NCBI GenBank assembly: GCA_902500755.1
Contig: CABVRV010000004.1
Span: 1-64,000 of the forward strand
Length of the DNA stretch: 64,000 bases
Direction: 5' to 3'
From: an uncultured Nitrospira sp.
Lineage (GTDB): Bacteria > Nitrospirota > Nitrospiria > Nitrospirales > Nitrospiraceae
Notes under the pieces: generated by a model
Database searches by the model: none
What the model was told of the DNA's origin: nothing
The model's input: only the letters and a program-made list of their open reading frames with translations
Program-made: the position numbers and the translations under genes
In this document: positions 27,044 to 35,204 of the stretch, piece by piece
Layout: each line of letters opens with the position of its first letter
Position numbering within the stretch: the first letter of the stretch is position 1

Positions 27044-27070
27044 TTGACAGCCTATAACCTTGATGATAAG
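27044..27070 (+). promoter_or_regulatory. Possible promoter of the SH3-like protein gene
   Basis: A perfect TTGACA (27044-27049) precedes GATAAG (27065-27070) at 15 bp, a little short. A stronger TATAAT at 26909-26914 lacks a properly placed -35. The gene starts at 27117. Confidence 0.4.
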
Positions 27071-27116
27071 TACTTTTTCAGATTGTACGATGCAGTTCGC
27101 TGGAGGGAGGTGCTCG

Positions 27117-27890
27117 ATGTTTGCTTTCACCGGAAGCCCATCGCTGGGAGGCAGTCCCCTGACATGGAGCCTATTCTTTGCTCGCCAACCTGAGCCCGAT
27201 CTTGAATTCACTGAAGAAGAATTGGAGCAAACGACCACGGTCCGTTCACCGTCTCCCAAGAAACCACCCAAGCAGTCAAACGGCCGTCCCATTTTGTGGG
27301 TGCTGCTACTGGTGCTGATCAGCGGTGGAGCCTACGTTGCCATGGAACCGGAGATGGTCATGGAGTATATCGAGCCGCTCTTTGGTGGGTCACCGGAACC
27401 TCCGACACCTATTGTACAGCGGCCAATGCCTCCGAAACCTGTGCCTGTTGCTCCACCTCCTCAGCCTATGGAAGCGGCTCCGACTCCACCACCAGCTGTC
27501 GCACCAGTCGAGGTACCACAAGCCGCAACACCAGCTCCAGCTCCTGTCCCCATGCCGCCTTCTGCCCCACCGATGCCGACCACCTCGGCCACGGTCGAGA
27601 CGATTCCAACCCCAGGTCCAGCGTCCGATGCACCCATGACCAGTTCACCCCCTCCGCTCTTCGGCGAGGGGCAACGAGTGAGCCTCTTGCCCAACCCCGC
27701 TGCTCCGGGCGAGAAAATCGTGCTCACTCAGGATGCAGAGGGATCGCGACCAGGACAGGCCATTCCGCCGGGAACCGTCCTGACAGTTCTTGACGGTGAT
27801 CTTCAGGGAACTGGCTGGGTCTACTCCGTGCGCAGCGACTACGGCACCACAGGTTGGCTACCCGAGCATCAGCTTAAACTGAAACCCTGA
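27117..27890 (+). CDS. Membrane-anchored Pro-rich protein with C-terminal SH3-like domain
   Basis: The product is 257 aa from the ATG that follows GGAGGGAGGTGCTCG. A cytoplasmic acidic N-terminus (about 1-60) precedes one transmembrane segment (ILWVLLLVLISGGAYVAM). Next comes a long Pro/Ala/Val linker (about 95-180) suited to crossing the periplasm. The C-terminal bacterial SH3-like domain (GEKIVLTQDAEGSRPGQA ... GWVYSVRSDYGTTGWLPEHQ) probably binds peptidoglycan or a partner. The layout resembles TonB-like or cell-wall-linking proteins, but TonB motifs are absent. Confidence 0.65.
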   Translation: MFAFTGSPSLGGSPLTWSLFFARQPEPDLEFTEEELEQTTTVRSPSPKKPPKQSNGRPILWVLLLVLISGGAYVAMEPEMVMEYIEPLFGGSPEPPTPIVQRPMPPKPVPVAPPPQPMEAAPTPPPAVAPVEVPQAATPAPAPVPMPPSAPPMPTTSATVETIPTPGPASDAPMTSSPPPLFGEGQRVSLLPNPAAPGEKIVLTQDAEGSRPGQAIPPGTVLTVLDGDLQGTGWVYSVRSDYGTTGWLPEHQLKLKP

Positions 27891-27918
27891 TCCATCCGTT
27901 TCCGCGACACAGATCACG

Positions 27919-27953
27919 CACAGAGGGTGATGATTGAATCACCACCCTCTGTG
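27919..27953 (+). terminator. 11-bp perfect hairpin after the SH3-like gene
   Basis: CACAGAGGGTG (27919-27929) and CACCCTCTGTG (27943-27953) pair perfectly 28 bp after the stop codon. No T run follows, so termination would be weak or factor-assisted. The inner sequence can form an alternative GTGAT/ATCAC pairing. The hairpin overlaps the next gene's promoter. Confidence 0.5.
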
Positions 27954-27960
27954 CTATAAT
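27934..27960 (+). promoter_or_regulatory. Promoter of the HAD-btuF-hpnD-hpnE operon
   Basis: TTGAAT (27934-27939) and a perfect TATAAT (27955-27960), 15 bp apart, lie about 57 bp before the HAD start codon. The -35 is in the loop of the preceding hairpin, so cruciform or hairpin formation could influence it. Confidence 0.5.
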
Positions 27961-28016
27961 GCCGCCCGACCACGCCTCCATCCGGATAGGTGATATATCC
28001 TAAGCCTCAGGATCTC

Positions 28017-28700
28017 ATGCAGGCCGTAATCTTCGACTTTGACGGCGTCATCGCCGATACTGAGCCGCTCCACTTTGAAGGGTTGCGCCGAACGCTTGGA
28101 GAGATTCAGATCAATTTGACGGAAGACGACTACTACGCCAACTATCTCGGCTTCGACGATCGCGGCTGCATTCTGGAAGCCATGCGTGTCAACCAGATCC
28201 CAATTTCCCCCTCGCTCCTCGAAGACCTCATGGCCAAAAAGGCGACCGCGTACTTGGCCTCGATTAAAGACCATCTGGTCATTTTCCCGGGTGTCAGAGA
28301 GTTTGTCGAAGAAGCCGCCGCGACATGCCCCATTGCCATCGCCTCAGGCGCATTGCGAGCGGAGATCGAGCTGGTGCTGGAATGCATCGGTCTCCGAAAA
28401 TCGTTTCGTCACATCACCAGTGCCGAGGATGTGACTCAGGGCAAGCCGAATCCTGAACCGTTCCTTCATGCGCTGGCCGGACTGAACCGGCATCAGTCCG
28501 CTGCGTCGCTGTCACCGACTTCGTGTTTGGTCATTGAAGATTCCCGTCCCGGCATCCGGGCTGCAAAATCCGCCGGCATGAAGGTGTTGGCAGTGGCCAA
28601 TACGCACACCGTGCAAGACTTACACGAAGCCGATGCCATCAGCCATAGCTTGCGTGAGACGCGTCTCACGGACGTGCGCGCTCGCTTGTGGCCCATATAG
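28017..28700 (+). CDS. HAD-superfamily phosphatase (beta-phosphoglucomutase/gph-like)
   Basis: The product is 227 aa starting MQAVIFDFDGVIADTEPLH, which carries the DxDG(V/T) nucleophile motif. Motif II is in IAIASGALRAE. Motif III Lys is in the TQGKPNPEPF segment, and the acidic motif IV is CLVIEDSRPGIRAAKSAG. The helical cap sits after motif I, as in class I HAD proteins. The substrate is probably a small phosphorylated metabolite, not definable from sequence. The btuF-like gene starts 12 bp downstream. Confidence 0.85.
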   Translation: MQAVIFDFDGVIADTEPLHFEGLRRTLGEIQINLTEDDYYANYLGFDDRGCILEAMRVNQIPISPSLLEDLMAKKATAYLASIKDHLVIFPGVREFVEEAAATCPIAIASGALRAEIELVLECIGLRKSFRHITSAEDVTQGKPNPEPFLHALAGLNRHQSAASLSPTSCLVIEDSRPGIRAAKSAGMKVLAVANTHTVQDLHEADAISHSLRETRLTDVRARLWPI

Positions 28701-28712
28701 ACTACAACCGCT

Positions 28713-29654
28713 ATGAGAATCTGCTCACTCGTCCCTGGTGCAACAGAAGTGGTCGCGTCACTCGGTTTGACTGACCATCTTGTCGGCATCAGCCATGAGT
28801 GCGATTTCCCTCCTTCAATTCGACAAATTCCGGTGATGATTGAACCACTAATCGAGCCCCACCTGACAGCCAGCGTAGCTATCGATCAACGGGTCAAAGA
28901 ATTGGTCGCGTTGGGAAGTCCGCTGTATCAGCTCAACGAGCGAGCCTTTCATCAGGCCCGGCCCGATGTCATTCTGACACAAGGTCTGTGCCATGTCTGC
29001 GCCGTGACGCCGGACCAGCTTGCGCGTGCCATCCAGTTACTTCAACCTCCGCCTGCTATCCTCACGCTCAGCCCGACAACCCTTGAAGACATGATCCATG
29101 ATATTGAGCGGATCGCTGGAGCGGTTGATCAACCCGAGAAGGGACACGCGCTTGCCACAGAACTTCGTCGTCGATTGGACCACATCAACCAGAAGAACCT
29201 GCACCTACACGCCCGTCCTCGTGTCGTCTGTCTTGAATGGCTGGATCCTCTGTATGTCGCAGGGCATTGGGTTCCGGAAATGATAGACTTGGCCGGTGGA
29301 CATGATGTACTAGGATCCAAGCATGCGCCATCGCATACAACGACGTGGCGAGCAGTGGAAACCTCTCATCCCGATGTAGTCATCGTCATGCCCTGTGGTT
29401 ATTCCATCGATCGTACGATGAACGAACTTCTACGGGTCGGACCTGTCCAAGATCAATGGCGACGGGCCTGTGAGCAGTGGCCGAATCTCTACGTCGTGGA
29501 TGCCGCATCATATTTCAGCCGCCCTGGCCCTCGTCTGGTGGATGGGGTGGAACTGCTGGATTCCATTCTGCATCCAAATCCACATCTCCCTATCGACCCC
29601 ATCAAAGTCATCAAACTTGAAGCGTCGGTCCTGGCTGGAGGGTGCGCGTCATGA
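28713..29654 (+). CDS. Cobalamin/haem-type periplasmic-binding-fold protein (BtuF-like) without signal peptide
   Basis: The product is 313 aa. It starts directly with RICSLVPGATEVVASLGL, the first strand of the type III binding-protein fold, so it has no signal peptide and is probably cytoplasmic. Further family blocks are GISHECDFP, QRVKELVALGSPLYQLN, PDVILTQGLCHVCAV and VCLEWLDPLYVAGHWVPEM. Annotated relatives are called cobalamin-binding proteins, yet a cytoplasmic version cannot serve BtuCD import. It is in an operon with hpnD, overlapping its start by four bases. A role in cobamide or tetrapyrrole handling is only inferred. Confidence 0.75.
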   Translation: MRICSLVPGATEVVASLGLTDHLVGISHECDFPPSIRQIPVMIEPLIEPHLTASVAIDQRVKELVALGSPLYQLNERAFHQARPDVILTQGLCHVCAVTPDQLARAIQLLQPPPAILTLSPTTLEDMIHDIERIAGAVDQPEKGHALATELRRRLDHINQKNLHLHARPRVVCLEWLDPLYVAGHWVPEMIDLAGGHDVLGSKHAPSHTTTWRAVETSHPDVVIVMPCGYSIDRTMNELLRVGPVQDQWRRACEQWPNLYVVDAASYFSRPGPRLVDGVELLDSILHPNPHLPIDPIKVIKLEASVLAGGCAS

Positions 29655-30511
29655 AGACCGCTGAAGCGCAGGCCTATTGCACGGCATATACAAAACGCAG
29701 CGGCAGCAACTTTTACTACTCATTCCTGTTCCTGCCTAAAGCCAAGCGAGAAGCCATGTATACCGTCTATGCCTTCTGCAAGGCGGTAGATAGTGCCGTC
29801 GATGAACCGGCTGCCGGGAGCGACCCGAAAGAGGAACTCAAACGCTGGTTGAGCGAGCTCGACGCGGTCTATTCAGGAACGCCGACCACCCCAATCATGA
29901 TAAGCCTAGCCGACCATGTGAAAACCATGGGAATACCCAAAGCCTACTTCGAGGAATTGATCAAAGGCGTTGAGATGGATCTGTTCAATAACCGCTACGT
30001 CACATTCGACGAGCTGTCTCTCTATTGTTACCGCGTCGCCTCCGTCGTCGGCCTGATCTGTTTACATATTTTCGGCGTCACCTCCGCTCGCGCTCAGGAT
30101 TACGCGGTCGCGCTCGGTATGGCCTTCCAGCTGACCAACATTCTTCGCGACGTCGGCACCGATGCCGCCGAACGCCGTATTTATCTCCCGCTTGAGGACC
30201 TACGGAAATGGAACTACCCTGAAAAGTCCATGCTCAATCGGAGCTATTCCCCGGAGTTCTGCGCATTGATGGAATACGAAGCCTCTCGCGCCCATCATTA
30301 TTATAAGCGCGCCGACGCAGCTCTGAAGGGATTATCGCCGCTCGAGCGCCGTGCCTTGACGGTGGCAGAAATCATGCGCGGCATTTATAGCCGTATCTTG
30401 GATCAAATCGAACGATCGAACTATCAGGTGTTCGGACAACGAATCAGTCTGACTACGACACAACGGTTGATCATCGCGTTACGCATTTGGCTCCGTTCCC
30501 GATTCTCGTGA
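29651..30511 (+). CDS. hpnD: Presqualene diphosphate synthase-like protein
   Basis: The product is 286 aa, of the phytoene/squalene synthase family. It joins two farnesyl diphosphates to presqualene diphosphate. Landmarks are SNFYYSFLFLPKAKREAMY, AFCKAVDSAVDE (first Asp-rich motif, with the second Asp replaced by Ser), YCYRVASVVG, and the second motif NILRDVGTDAAERRIYLP. The downstream hpnE homologue supports the HpnD assignment over phytoene synthase. The start overlaps the btuF-like stop, and the stop overlaps the next start (GTGA). An hpnC gene is not in the window. Confidence 0.82.
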   Translation: MKTAEAQAYCTAYTKRSGSNFYYSFLFLPKAKREAMYTVYAFCKAVDSAVDEPAAGSDPKEELKRWLSELDAVYSGTPTTPIMISLADHVKTMGIPKAYFEELIKGVEMDLFNNRYVTFDELSLYCYRVASVVGLICLHIFGVTSARAQDYAVALGMAFQLTNILRDVGTDAAERRIYLPLEDLRKWNYPEKSMLNRSYSPEFCALMEYEASRAHHYYKRADAALKGLSPLERRALTVAEIMRGIYSRILDQIERSNYQVFGQRISLTTTQRLIIALRIWLRSRFS

Positions 30512-31824
30512 CTGCTCCAGCCTCACAAACCGTCCTCATCCTCGGCGCCGGGTTGGTCGGTCTCGCAACCGCCTATCATCTACATCGGCAGGGCTACCGC
30601 ATCAGGCTGCTCGATCACCCGGATTGGCTCGACGGATTCCGGCTCAATGCAGCCGACCCAGCACCGGTTCTCTTAGGATGTCATCACGAGAGCCACCGAC
30701 TCCTTCAGGCGCTGGATCAGAAACAGCCTTCACAACTAGATCACCCTATCCCACTTGAGTTTCAGCTACCCGATGGGCGCAACGTGTCATACCAGTCTGC
30801 TCGCCTTCCCGGAGCCTTTCAATGGATGATGAGTCTTTTTAGCTTCCAAGGCCTGGCATGGCAGGACCGCTGGAAGCTGTTCTCTCACGTGGAGAAGATT
30901 TGGGAGCAAGCGCAGACCCTTCCGACAGATCTAGAGAATCGCACTGCGCACGAATGGCTGACGGCGACCGGCCAAAGCGCCCAAGCCCGAGAGTGGATTT
31001 GGGGGCCGCTCGCTCATTGGTTGACAGGAAACGATCTCTCGCGCCTCTCCGCCGCGACCTTTGTGCAGTTGCTCTCAACTATATTTCTCAGCGACGCGTC
31101 GGATGCCAGGCTCACGTCTGTGTCGGGCTCCATCGAACAGAGGCTCATGACGACGATCAAACAAGCATTGGGTCACGGCCCTATCGAGTTCCACACTCTG
31201 ACGACTCGTCCACACCTCCGCTTTGGGGAGAACGGCCTACGGGACATCCGGTTACCAGACGGCATGACAATACAGGCACAGTGGTACATCATCGCGCTGC
31301 CACACCAGCAGTTGCTCCCGCTCCTGCCGGAGCGGCTGCTAACGCGCTATGCCTATTTTGCCCAGGTCACGGAACTCACCGATCTCAGCGAGGTCGTCGT
31401 CCAATTGACGTGCCAAGAGGCCACTCAAACCCCTCGCCTTGTCTTGCTACCAGGACGCCCGTTCAACCAACTGGCCCTCACTCCGTTGAGGCCTGGCGAA
31501 ATCAGCTGTCGTCTCTCGGCGCTAGCCGACTCGCTTGCAGACTTAAATACGGATCAGGTGGTAGACGCTGCGATCGCCGGGCTGAGCCGGATATGTCCAA
31601 ACATGGCTCCCAAAGACATACTCGCCCATGAAATCATTCGAGAACATCATGCCGCGCTCTCGCTTGCGCCGGGCACTGCACGGCTCCGGCCTCTCCCGCA
31701 AAGTCCTATCCAAAATATGCTCGTCGCTGGAGCCTGGACGGACACCGGCTGGCCTGCTAATCTCGAAAGTGCGCTCGTCAGTGCCCGTCGCTGTACGGAA
31801 ATCATCACCGGACGCCCGGCTTGA
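30508..31824 (+). CDS. hpnE: FAD-dependent hydroxysqualene dehydroxylase-like protein
   Basis: The product is 438 aa from a GTG overlapping the hpnD stop. The FAD-binding N-terminus is TVLILGAGLVGLATAYHLH. The C-terminal flavin signature is NMLVAGAWTDTGWPANLESA, as in the amine-oxidase/desaturase family to which HpnE belongs. HpnE reduces hydroxysqualene to squalene, the hopanoid/sterol precursor. Position immediately after hpnD makes this role likely. Carotenoid desaturase is the main alternative. Confidence 0.8.
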   Translation: MTAPASQTVLILGAGLVGLATAYHLHRQGYRIRLLDHPDWLDGFRLNAADPAPVLLGCHHESHRLLQALDQKQPSQLDHPIPLEFQLPDGRNVSYQSARLPGAFQWMMSLFSFQGLAWQDRWKLFSHVEKIWEQAQTLPTDLENRTAHEWLTATGQSAQAREWIWGPLAHWLTGNDLSRLSAATFVQLLSTIFLSDASDARLTSVSGSIEQRLMTTIKQALGHGPIEFHTLTTRPHLRFGENGLRDIRLPDGMTIQAQWYIIALPHQQLLPLLPERLLTRYAYFAQVTELTDLSEVVVQLTCQEATQTPRLVLLPGRPFNQLALTPLRPGEISCRLSALADSLADLNTDQVVDAAIAGLSRICPNMAPKDILAHEIIREHHAALSLAPGTARLRPLPQSPIQNMLVAGAWTDTGWPANLESALVSARRCTEIITGRPA

Positions 31825-31856
31825 CCCTGCTTGTACCGCATGGTACTAACACCTAC

Positions 31857-32165
31857 ATGTTGTCGTGGTCCACACGCATGATCATAGGTGTTCTGTTGCT
31901 TGGCACTGGCTGTGCCCAGAGCCCTTATGAGCGTGGAGGCTACCCCACTGGTCTCAGCCGGTATGATGTGGAGCGCGACTACATGGAGTGCGAGTACAAG
32001 GCGAGATTAGCCAACGAGCATCACTTCTATAGCCAGAACCCATCCTTCCCCTTCAGCCGGAGCCCTCAGAGCCCCGCCGACCATGCCCGAGCCCTGCATG
32101 GCCTATCGACCATCAATGCCATGAGGGATACCTGCCTTTCGGCAAAAGGATACCGGCTTAATTAG
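31857..32165 (+). CDS. Small lipoprotein
   Basis: The product is about 102 aa with a signal peptide ending in lipobox LLGTGC. The mature part is hydrophilic and Tyr/Arg-rich (GLSRYDVERDYMECEYKARL), with three Cys in all. The start is uncertain (ATG 31857 or 31878), since neither has a clear ribosome-binding site. It follows hpnE by 32 bp and could belong to that operon. Its 3' end overlaps the convergent gene by 8 bp. The family is not recognised. Confidence 0.6.
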   Translation: MLSWSTRMIIGVLLLGTGCAQSPYERGGYPTGLSRYDVERDYMECEYKARLANEHHFYSQNPSFPFSRSPQSPADHARALHGLSTINAMRDTCLSAKGYRLN

Positions 32166-32775
32166 CTGAGTGCAGATAACACAAATCCTCAAACCGTTCA
32201 CCGCCTCGATACTTCGCAATCACCAGCCATTCCCTTCTGGCATCGGTCAAACCAATGTAGGCTCTCCCGTCCAGAAAAAAGGGTTGGAGAGAAAAGGTGA
32301 TCGTCAACGCGGGAGGGGTCACGCCCTGGTCACCCCGGAGCGACGTCAGCGGATAGGTTCCACCGGTTCGTTCGAACTTGTCATGAGTCGCCAACAAGGG
32401 GCTCAAGTCTTGCCAATTCGCTTCTTCGAGAACGTTGCTGTCGGCAGGAAACACATAGAAGCTGTCACTCAAGTCGCCCTTCATGCAGAACGTGGTCTTC
32501 ACCAACAAATCGGCTCGCCCATTGTTATCCAAATCGATAATCGTCTTATCGAGACTCGAGCAGCGCCTCACCGTTGGGCCCTCACCTTTCAACTCAACCG
32601 GCACCCACTCTACCGTCCGCGACAGGCCACTCTCAAAAACGAACTGGTCACCCGTCAATCGGGCGACGGTTTCGCAGAATGGCTTATCCGCGAACGCCGT
32701 CAGTTCAACAGAGGCTGCAGCCGTCATCGCCTGCACTATTGTCAGCAGCATACTTGCCATGCCTGGAAGTTTCAT
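32158..32775 (-). CDS. Secreted protein of unknown function
   Basis: The product is 205 aa with an N-terminal signal peptide (MKLPGMASMLLTIVQAMTA). The mature part is strand-rich and includes IDLDNNGRADLLVK, a DxDxxGxxD-like acidic loop of the FG-GAP/Ca-binding type. Further loops include WLVIAKYRGGERFEDLCYL at the end. Five Cys in the mature part suggest disulfides. The gene is convergent with the preceding small lipoprotein. No family assignment is possible. Confidence 0.6.
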   Translation of the reverse strand: MKLPGMASMLLTIVQAMTAAASVELTAFADKPFCETVARLTGDQFVFESGLSRTVEWVPVELKGEGPTVRRCSSLDKTIIDLDNNGRADLLVKTTFCMKGDLSDSFYVFPADSNVLEEANWQDLSPLLATHDKFERTGGTYPLTSLRGDQGVTPPALTITFSLQPFFLDGRAYIGLTDARREWLVIAKYRGGERFEDLCYLHSAN

Positions 32776-32811
32776 TACCGTTTCTCCCGTCCGTTGAGCT
32801 CATTATCGTGA

Positions 32812-32841
32812 TTGACATCCAGACTCACCAATTTCTAAGAT
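32812..32841 (+). promoter_or_regulatory. Promoter of the uracil-DNA glycosylase gene
   Basis: TTGACA (32812-32817), an 18-bp spacer and TAAGAT (32836-32841) lie 30 bp upstream of the start codon at 32872. Confidence 0.55.
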
Positions 32842-32871
32842 ACCGTCACCACGTTCTTGCTTTCATGACAC

Positions 32872-33531
32872 ATGACCCTCACGACTCTCCAAGACCTTGC
32901 CGACTCGCTCCATGATTGCCAGCGCTGCAAACTGGCGAAGTTGGGGCGCAGCCAGGTCGTCTTCGGCGTCGGCAATCCTCACGCCAGTATCATGTTTGTG
33001 GGGGAAGCGCCAGGTTTTAACGAAGATCAGAAGGGTGAGCCGTTCGTCGGGGCAGCCGGCAAGCTCTTGAACGATCTGCTTGCCTCGGCAGGCCTCTCAC
33101 GTGACCAGATCTACATTGCGAACGTGATTAAGTGCCGGCCACCGAATAATCGAGACCCCGAGCAGGACGAAGTCGAGACGTGCAAGCCGTTCCTGCTGCA
33201 GCAGATTCAACTGATTCAGCCAAAGCTGGTCTGTACCTTGGGTAACTGGGCCACGCAGACCTTATTGGAACGCAAAGTCGGGATCACCAAGGTGAAGGCA
33301 CAAGCGTTTCACATGAAAGATTTCGTCATCTTTCCACTCTTACATCCGGCTGCGGCGCTGCACCAGGGCAATCTTCTCCCCACGTTGAAAGAAGATTTTA
33401 AGAAGCTGAAGGAATTCCTCGACCGCCACTCCAAAGCACCTGAGCCAACCAGCACAGCCCCTACCCCAGCCGCACCCGTCCTGAATATTGAATCGCCCCA
33501 GCCGGCACAGATGGATTTGTTCGGATCGTAA
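32872..33531 (+). CDS. Family 4 uracil-DNA glycosylase (4Fe-4S)
   Basis: The product is 219 aa. The N-terminal CQRCKLAKLGRSQVVFG provides two Cys ligands, and KCRPPNNRDPEQDEVETC the other two of the 4Fe-4S cluster. MFVGEAPGFNEDQKGEPFVG is the uracil-binding/catalytic motif, and LLHPAAALHQG contains the second catalytic block. It removes uracil from DNA in base-excision repair. A Pro-rich C-terminal tail (about 185-219) is extra. It is monocistronic with its own promoter. Confidence 0.9.
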   Translation: MTLTTLQDLADSLHDCQRCKLAKLGRSQVVFGVGNPHASIMFVGEAPGFNEDQKGEPFVGAAGKLLNDLLASAGLSRDQIYIANVIKCRPPNNRDPEQDEVETCKPFLLQQIQLIQPKLVCTLGNWATQTLLERKVGITKVKAQAFHMKDFVIFPLLHPAAALHQGNLLPTLKEDFKKLKEFLDRHSKAPEPTSTAPTPAAPVLNIESPQPAQMDLFGS

Positions 33532-33695
33532 TTCGTCACCCGTCCTTTTAGCCAATTCTCTGAACGACCCTTTCGGGCACAGGCGGCCCCATGAAGTGCC
33601 TCGGCTAACGAAAGGATGACAGCCCTTCGGTATGCTCAAGAAAGTAAACTGCTTATGGTTAATAATTCCCTAGTTTCCAGTCAAGAAGCATAATT

Positions 33696-34727
33696 ATGCC
33701 TGTAAACTCTCACTACCTCCCCCAACTCTTGCTCAAGGGGTTTTCATTTCGTCAAAGGGGAGAGGAATTTTATGTTCATGTGTATCGAAAGGGATGCCTC
33801 CCATTTTCATCAAACACAAAGGGAGTTGGTGCCGAAGGAAATTTCTATGGAAATGAGGACATCGAGTACACTCTTTCAGACACTGAAACTCAGTTCGCAG
33901 TCCTAACTCGCCATCTCCGCGAAGGCCATTGCGAGTCCTCCTGCAAGCCGCTCATCGATAGATTTGTTGCGCATTCTCTCATCAGAACTCGTGCTTTCAG
34001 AGATGGTGTTCACGTCATTGGAGCTACCGTTCTGAGTGAGGGCTTCCAAGAATTTCTGAACCCGGAATACACTCCTCAACTACTTGCTAAACTCGTCGAA
34101 GATGCCATGCTCGAACCAGACGTTAGAAACTTATTGACGACAGCTCCTGCTGAGGTTCGTCCATTGATCGAAGGAACGATGCGAAAAATGTTTCTTCATC
34201 CTTACATGCATGAGAAGCTTAGGCAAATGATCCTCCCCGCCCTTGACGCGATAGATACCGCTGCATCTGCACAATCAGCTCAACGGCAAGTTCTTAAAAG
34301 TGATCAACACCTTGAAAAGCGAATCCGCGATCTAAGAGAGATCGTTTGGACCGTCGAGACATACGAAGCCCATTCCTTAATTCTCGGTGATATTGGGCCA
34401 CTTGTACGGGGTAATGAGCCAAGTGAATGGGGACGAATATTTCATGGCATTCCGCAAGTGATCTGGTTCCCACTATCTGATCGATCCCTCCTGGTTGGTG
34501 AAACCTCCATCGGCACCACTAGACCCGATTACGAGGAGGTTAATACCCTCTCTGCGGAAAATAGCCTGGAGTTTTTTGTCGCGAGTCAAAGAACCCATAG
34601 AGAGGACGAGTATCAAAGACGAATTGGTTCACGGGTGGACCGCATCACCTTGGAACAGCAATCAGAATTAAAACGGACCGTCCGTGAGTATCTGACAACT
34701 CCGGAAGGAACTCTTATGGAAGAATAA
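33696..34727 (+). CDS. DUF4238-like protein
   Basis: The product is 343 aa. The N-terminal pattern (NSHYLPQLLLKGFS, then VYRKG, then GVGAEGNFYG, then DTETQFAVL) matches the DUF4238 layout: a HY..P...L..F entry, a short strand region and an acidic helix. There is no signal peptide. Such proteins are scattered in bacteria, often in accessory islands. Their activity is unknown. The gene is distinctly more AT-rich than its neighbours and directly precedes an MntA/HepT module, suggesting recent acquisition and a possible link to defence. Confidence 0.65.
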   Translation: MPVNSHYLPQLLLKGFSFRQRGEEFYVHVYRKGCLPFSSNTKGVGAEGNFYGNEDIEYTLSDTETQFAVLTRHLREGHCESSCKPLIDRFVAHSLIRTRAFRDGVHVIGATVLSEGFQEFLNPEYTPQLLAKLVEDAMLEPDVRNLLTTAPAEVRPLIEGTMRKMFLHPYMHEKLRQMILPALDAIDTAASAQSAQRQVLKSDQHLEKRIRDLREIVWTVETYEAHSLILGDIGPLVRGNEPSEWGRIFHGIPQVIWFPLSDRSLLVGETSIGTTRPDYEEVNTLSAENSLEFFVASQRTHREDEYQRRIGSRVDRITLEQQSELKRTVREYLTTPEGTLMEE

Positions 34728-34858
34728 GATTATGCCAGCACGAAACAGCCGCTCGACTGCATCGCTGACCTTGAGGGCCGTCTCGCCTGCCACACTCCCA
34801 CCTCCGCAACGGCCATAGAGCATCGCAGAGTCTCTTCCTCACCTGAAACCAGGAATGC

Positions 34859-34887
34859 TTGTCATATCTGTGCGAAATGAGTATTCT
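34859..34887 (+). promoter_or_regulatory. Promoter of the MntA/HepT module
   Basis: TTGTCA (34859-34864), a 17-bp spacer and TATTCT (34882-34887) lie 27 bp before the mntA start codon. Confidence 0.5.
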
Positions 34888-34913
34888 CCCCACAAGGCAC
34901 ACAGATCTAGACG

Positions 34914-35204
34914 ATGACGACCACCGACGTACTGAAATCCAAACGGAACGACATTCTCAGGCTTGCGGCAGAACATGGAGCCCGCCACATACGCGTGTTT
35001 GGATCAGTGGCACGGGGAGAAGCAGACTCAACCAGTGATATCGATTTCTTAGTTAGGATGGACCGTGGGCGGAGCTTGCTGGACCTGATTGAGCTGGGCC
35101 AGGAGCTGGAATCCGTTCTGCACCGGAAAGTGGATATCCTTACCGACGAGGGCCTAAGCCCCTACCTGCGGCAACGCATCCTTGATGAAGCCGTCCCCCT
35201 ATGA
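34914..35204 (+). CDS. mntA: MntA-type nucleotidyltransferase antitoxin
   Basis: The product is 96 aa, a minimal nucleotidyltransferase. IRVFGSVARGEADSTSDIDF contains the GS-x10-DxD motif, and HRKVDILTDEGLSPYLRQRI follows. In characterised MNT-HEPN (MntA-HepT) modules the antitoxin transfers AMP to a Tyr of the HepT toxin and silences it. The toxin gene follows with a four-base overlap. The antitoxin is intact while the toxin is frameshifted. Confidence 0.85.
   Translation: MTTTDVLKSKRNDILRLAAEHGARHIRVFGSVARGEADSTSDIDFLVRMDRGRSLLDLIELGQELESVLHRKVDILTDEGLSPYLRQRILDEAVPL

Noticed and set aside
27461..27727. Gly-rich minus-strand frame
   Set aside because: It is the complement of the Pro/Ala-rich linker of the SH3-like protein. 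The low-complexity codons create long antisense frames.
33541..33695. Structured-looking intergenic sequence considered as a riboswitch or RNA gene
   Set aside because: Contains short GC stems but no known motif (c-di-GMP, SAM, tmRNA) could be matched, and no promoter or terminator frames it.
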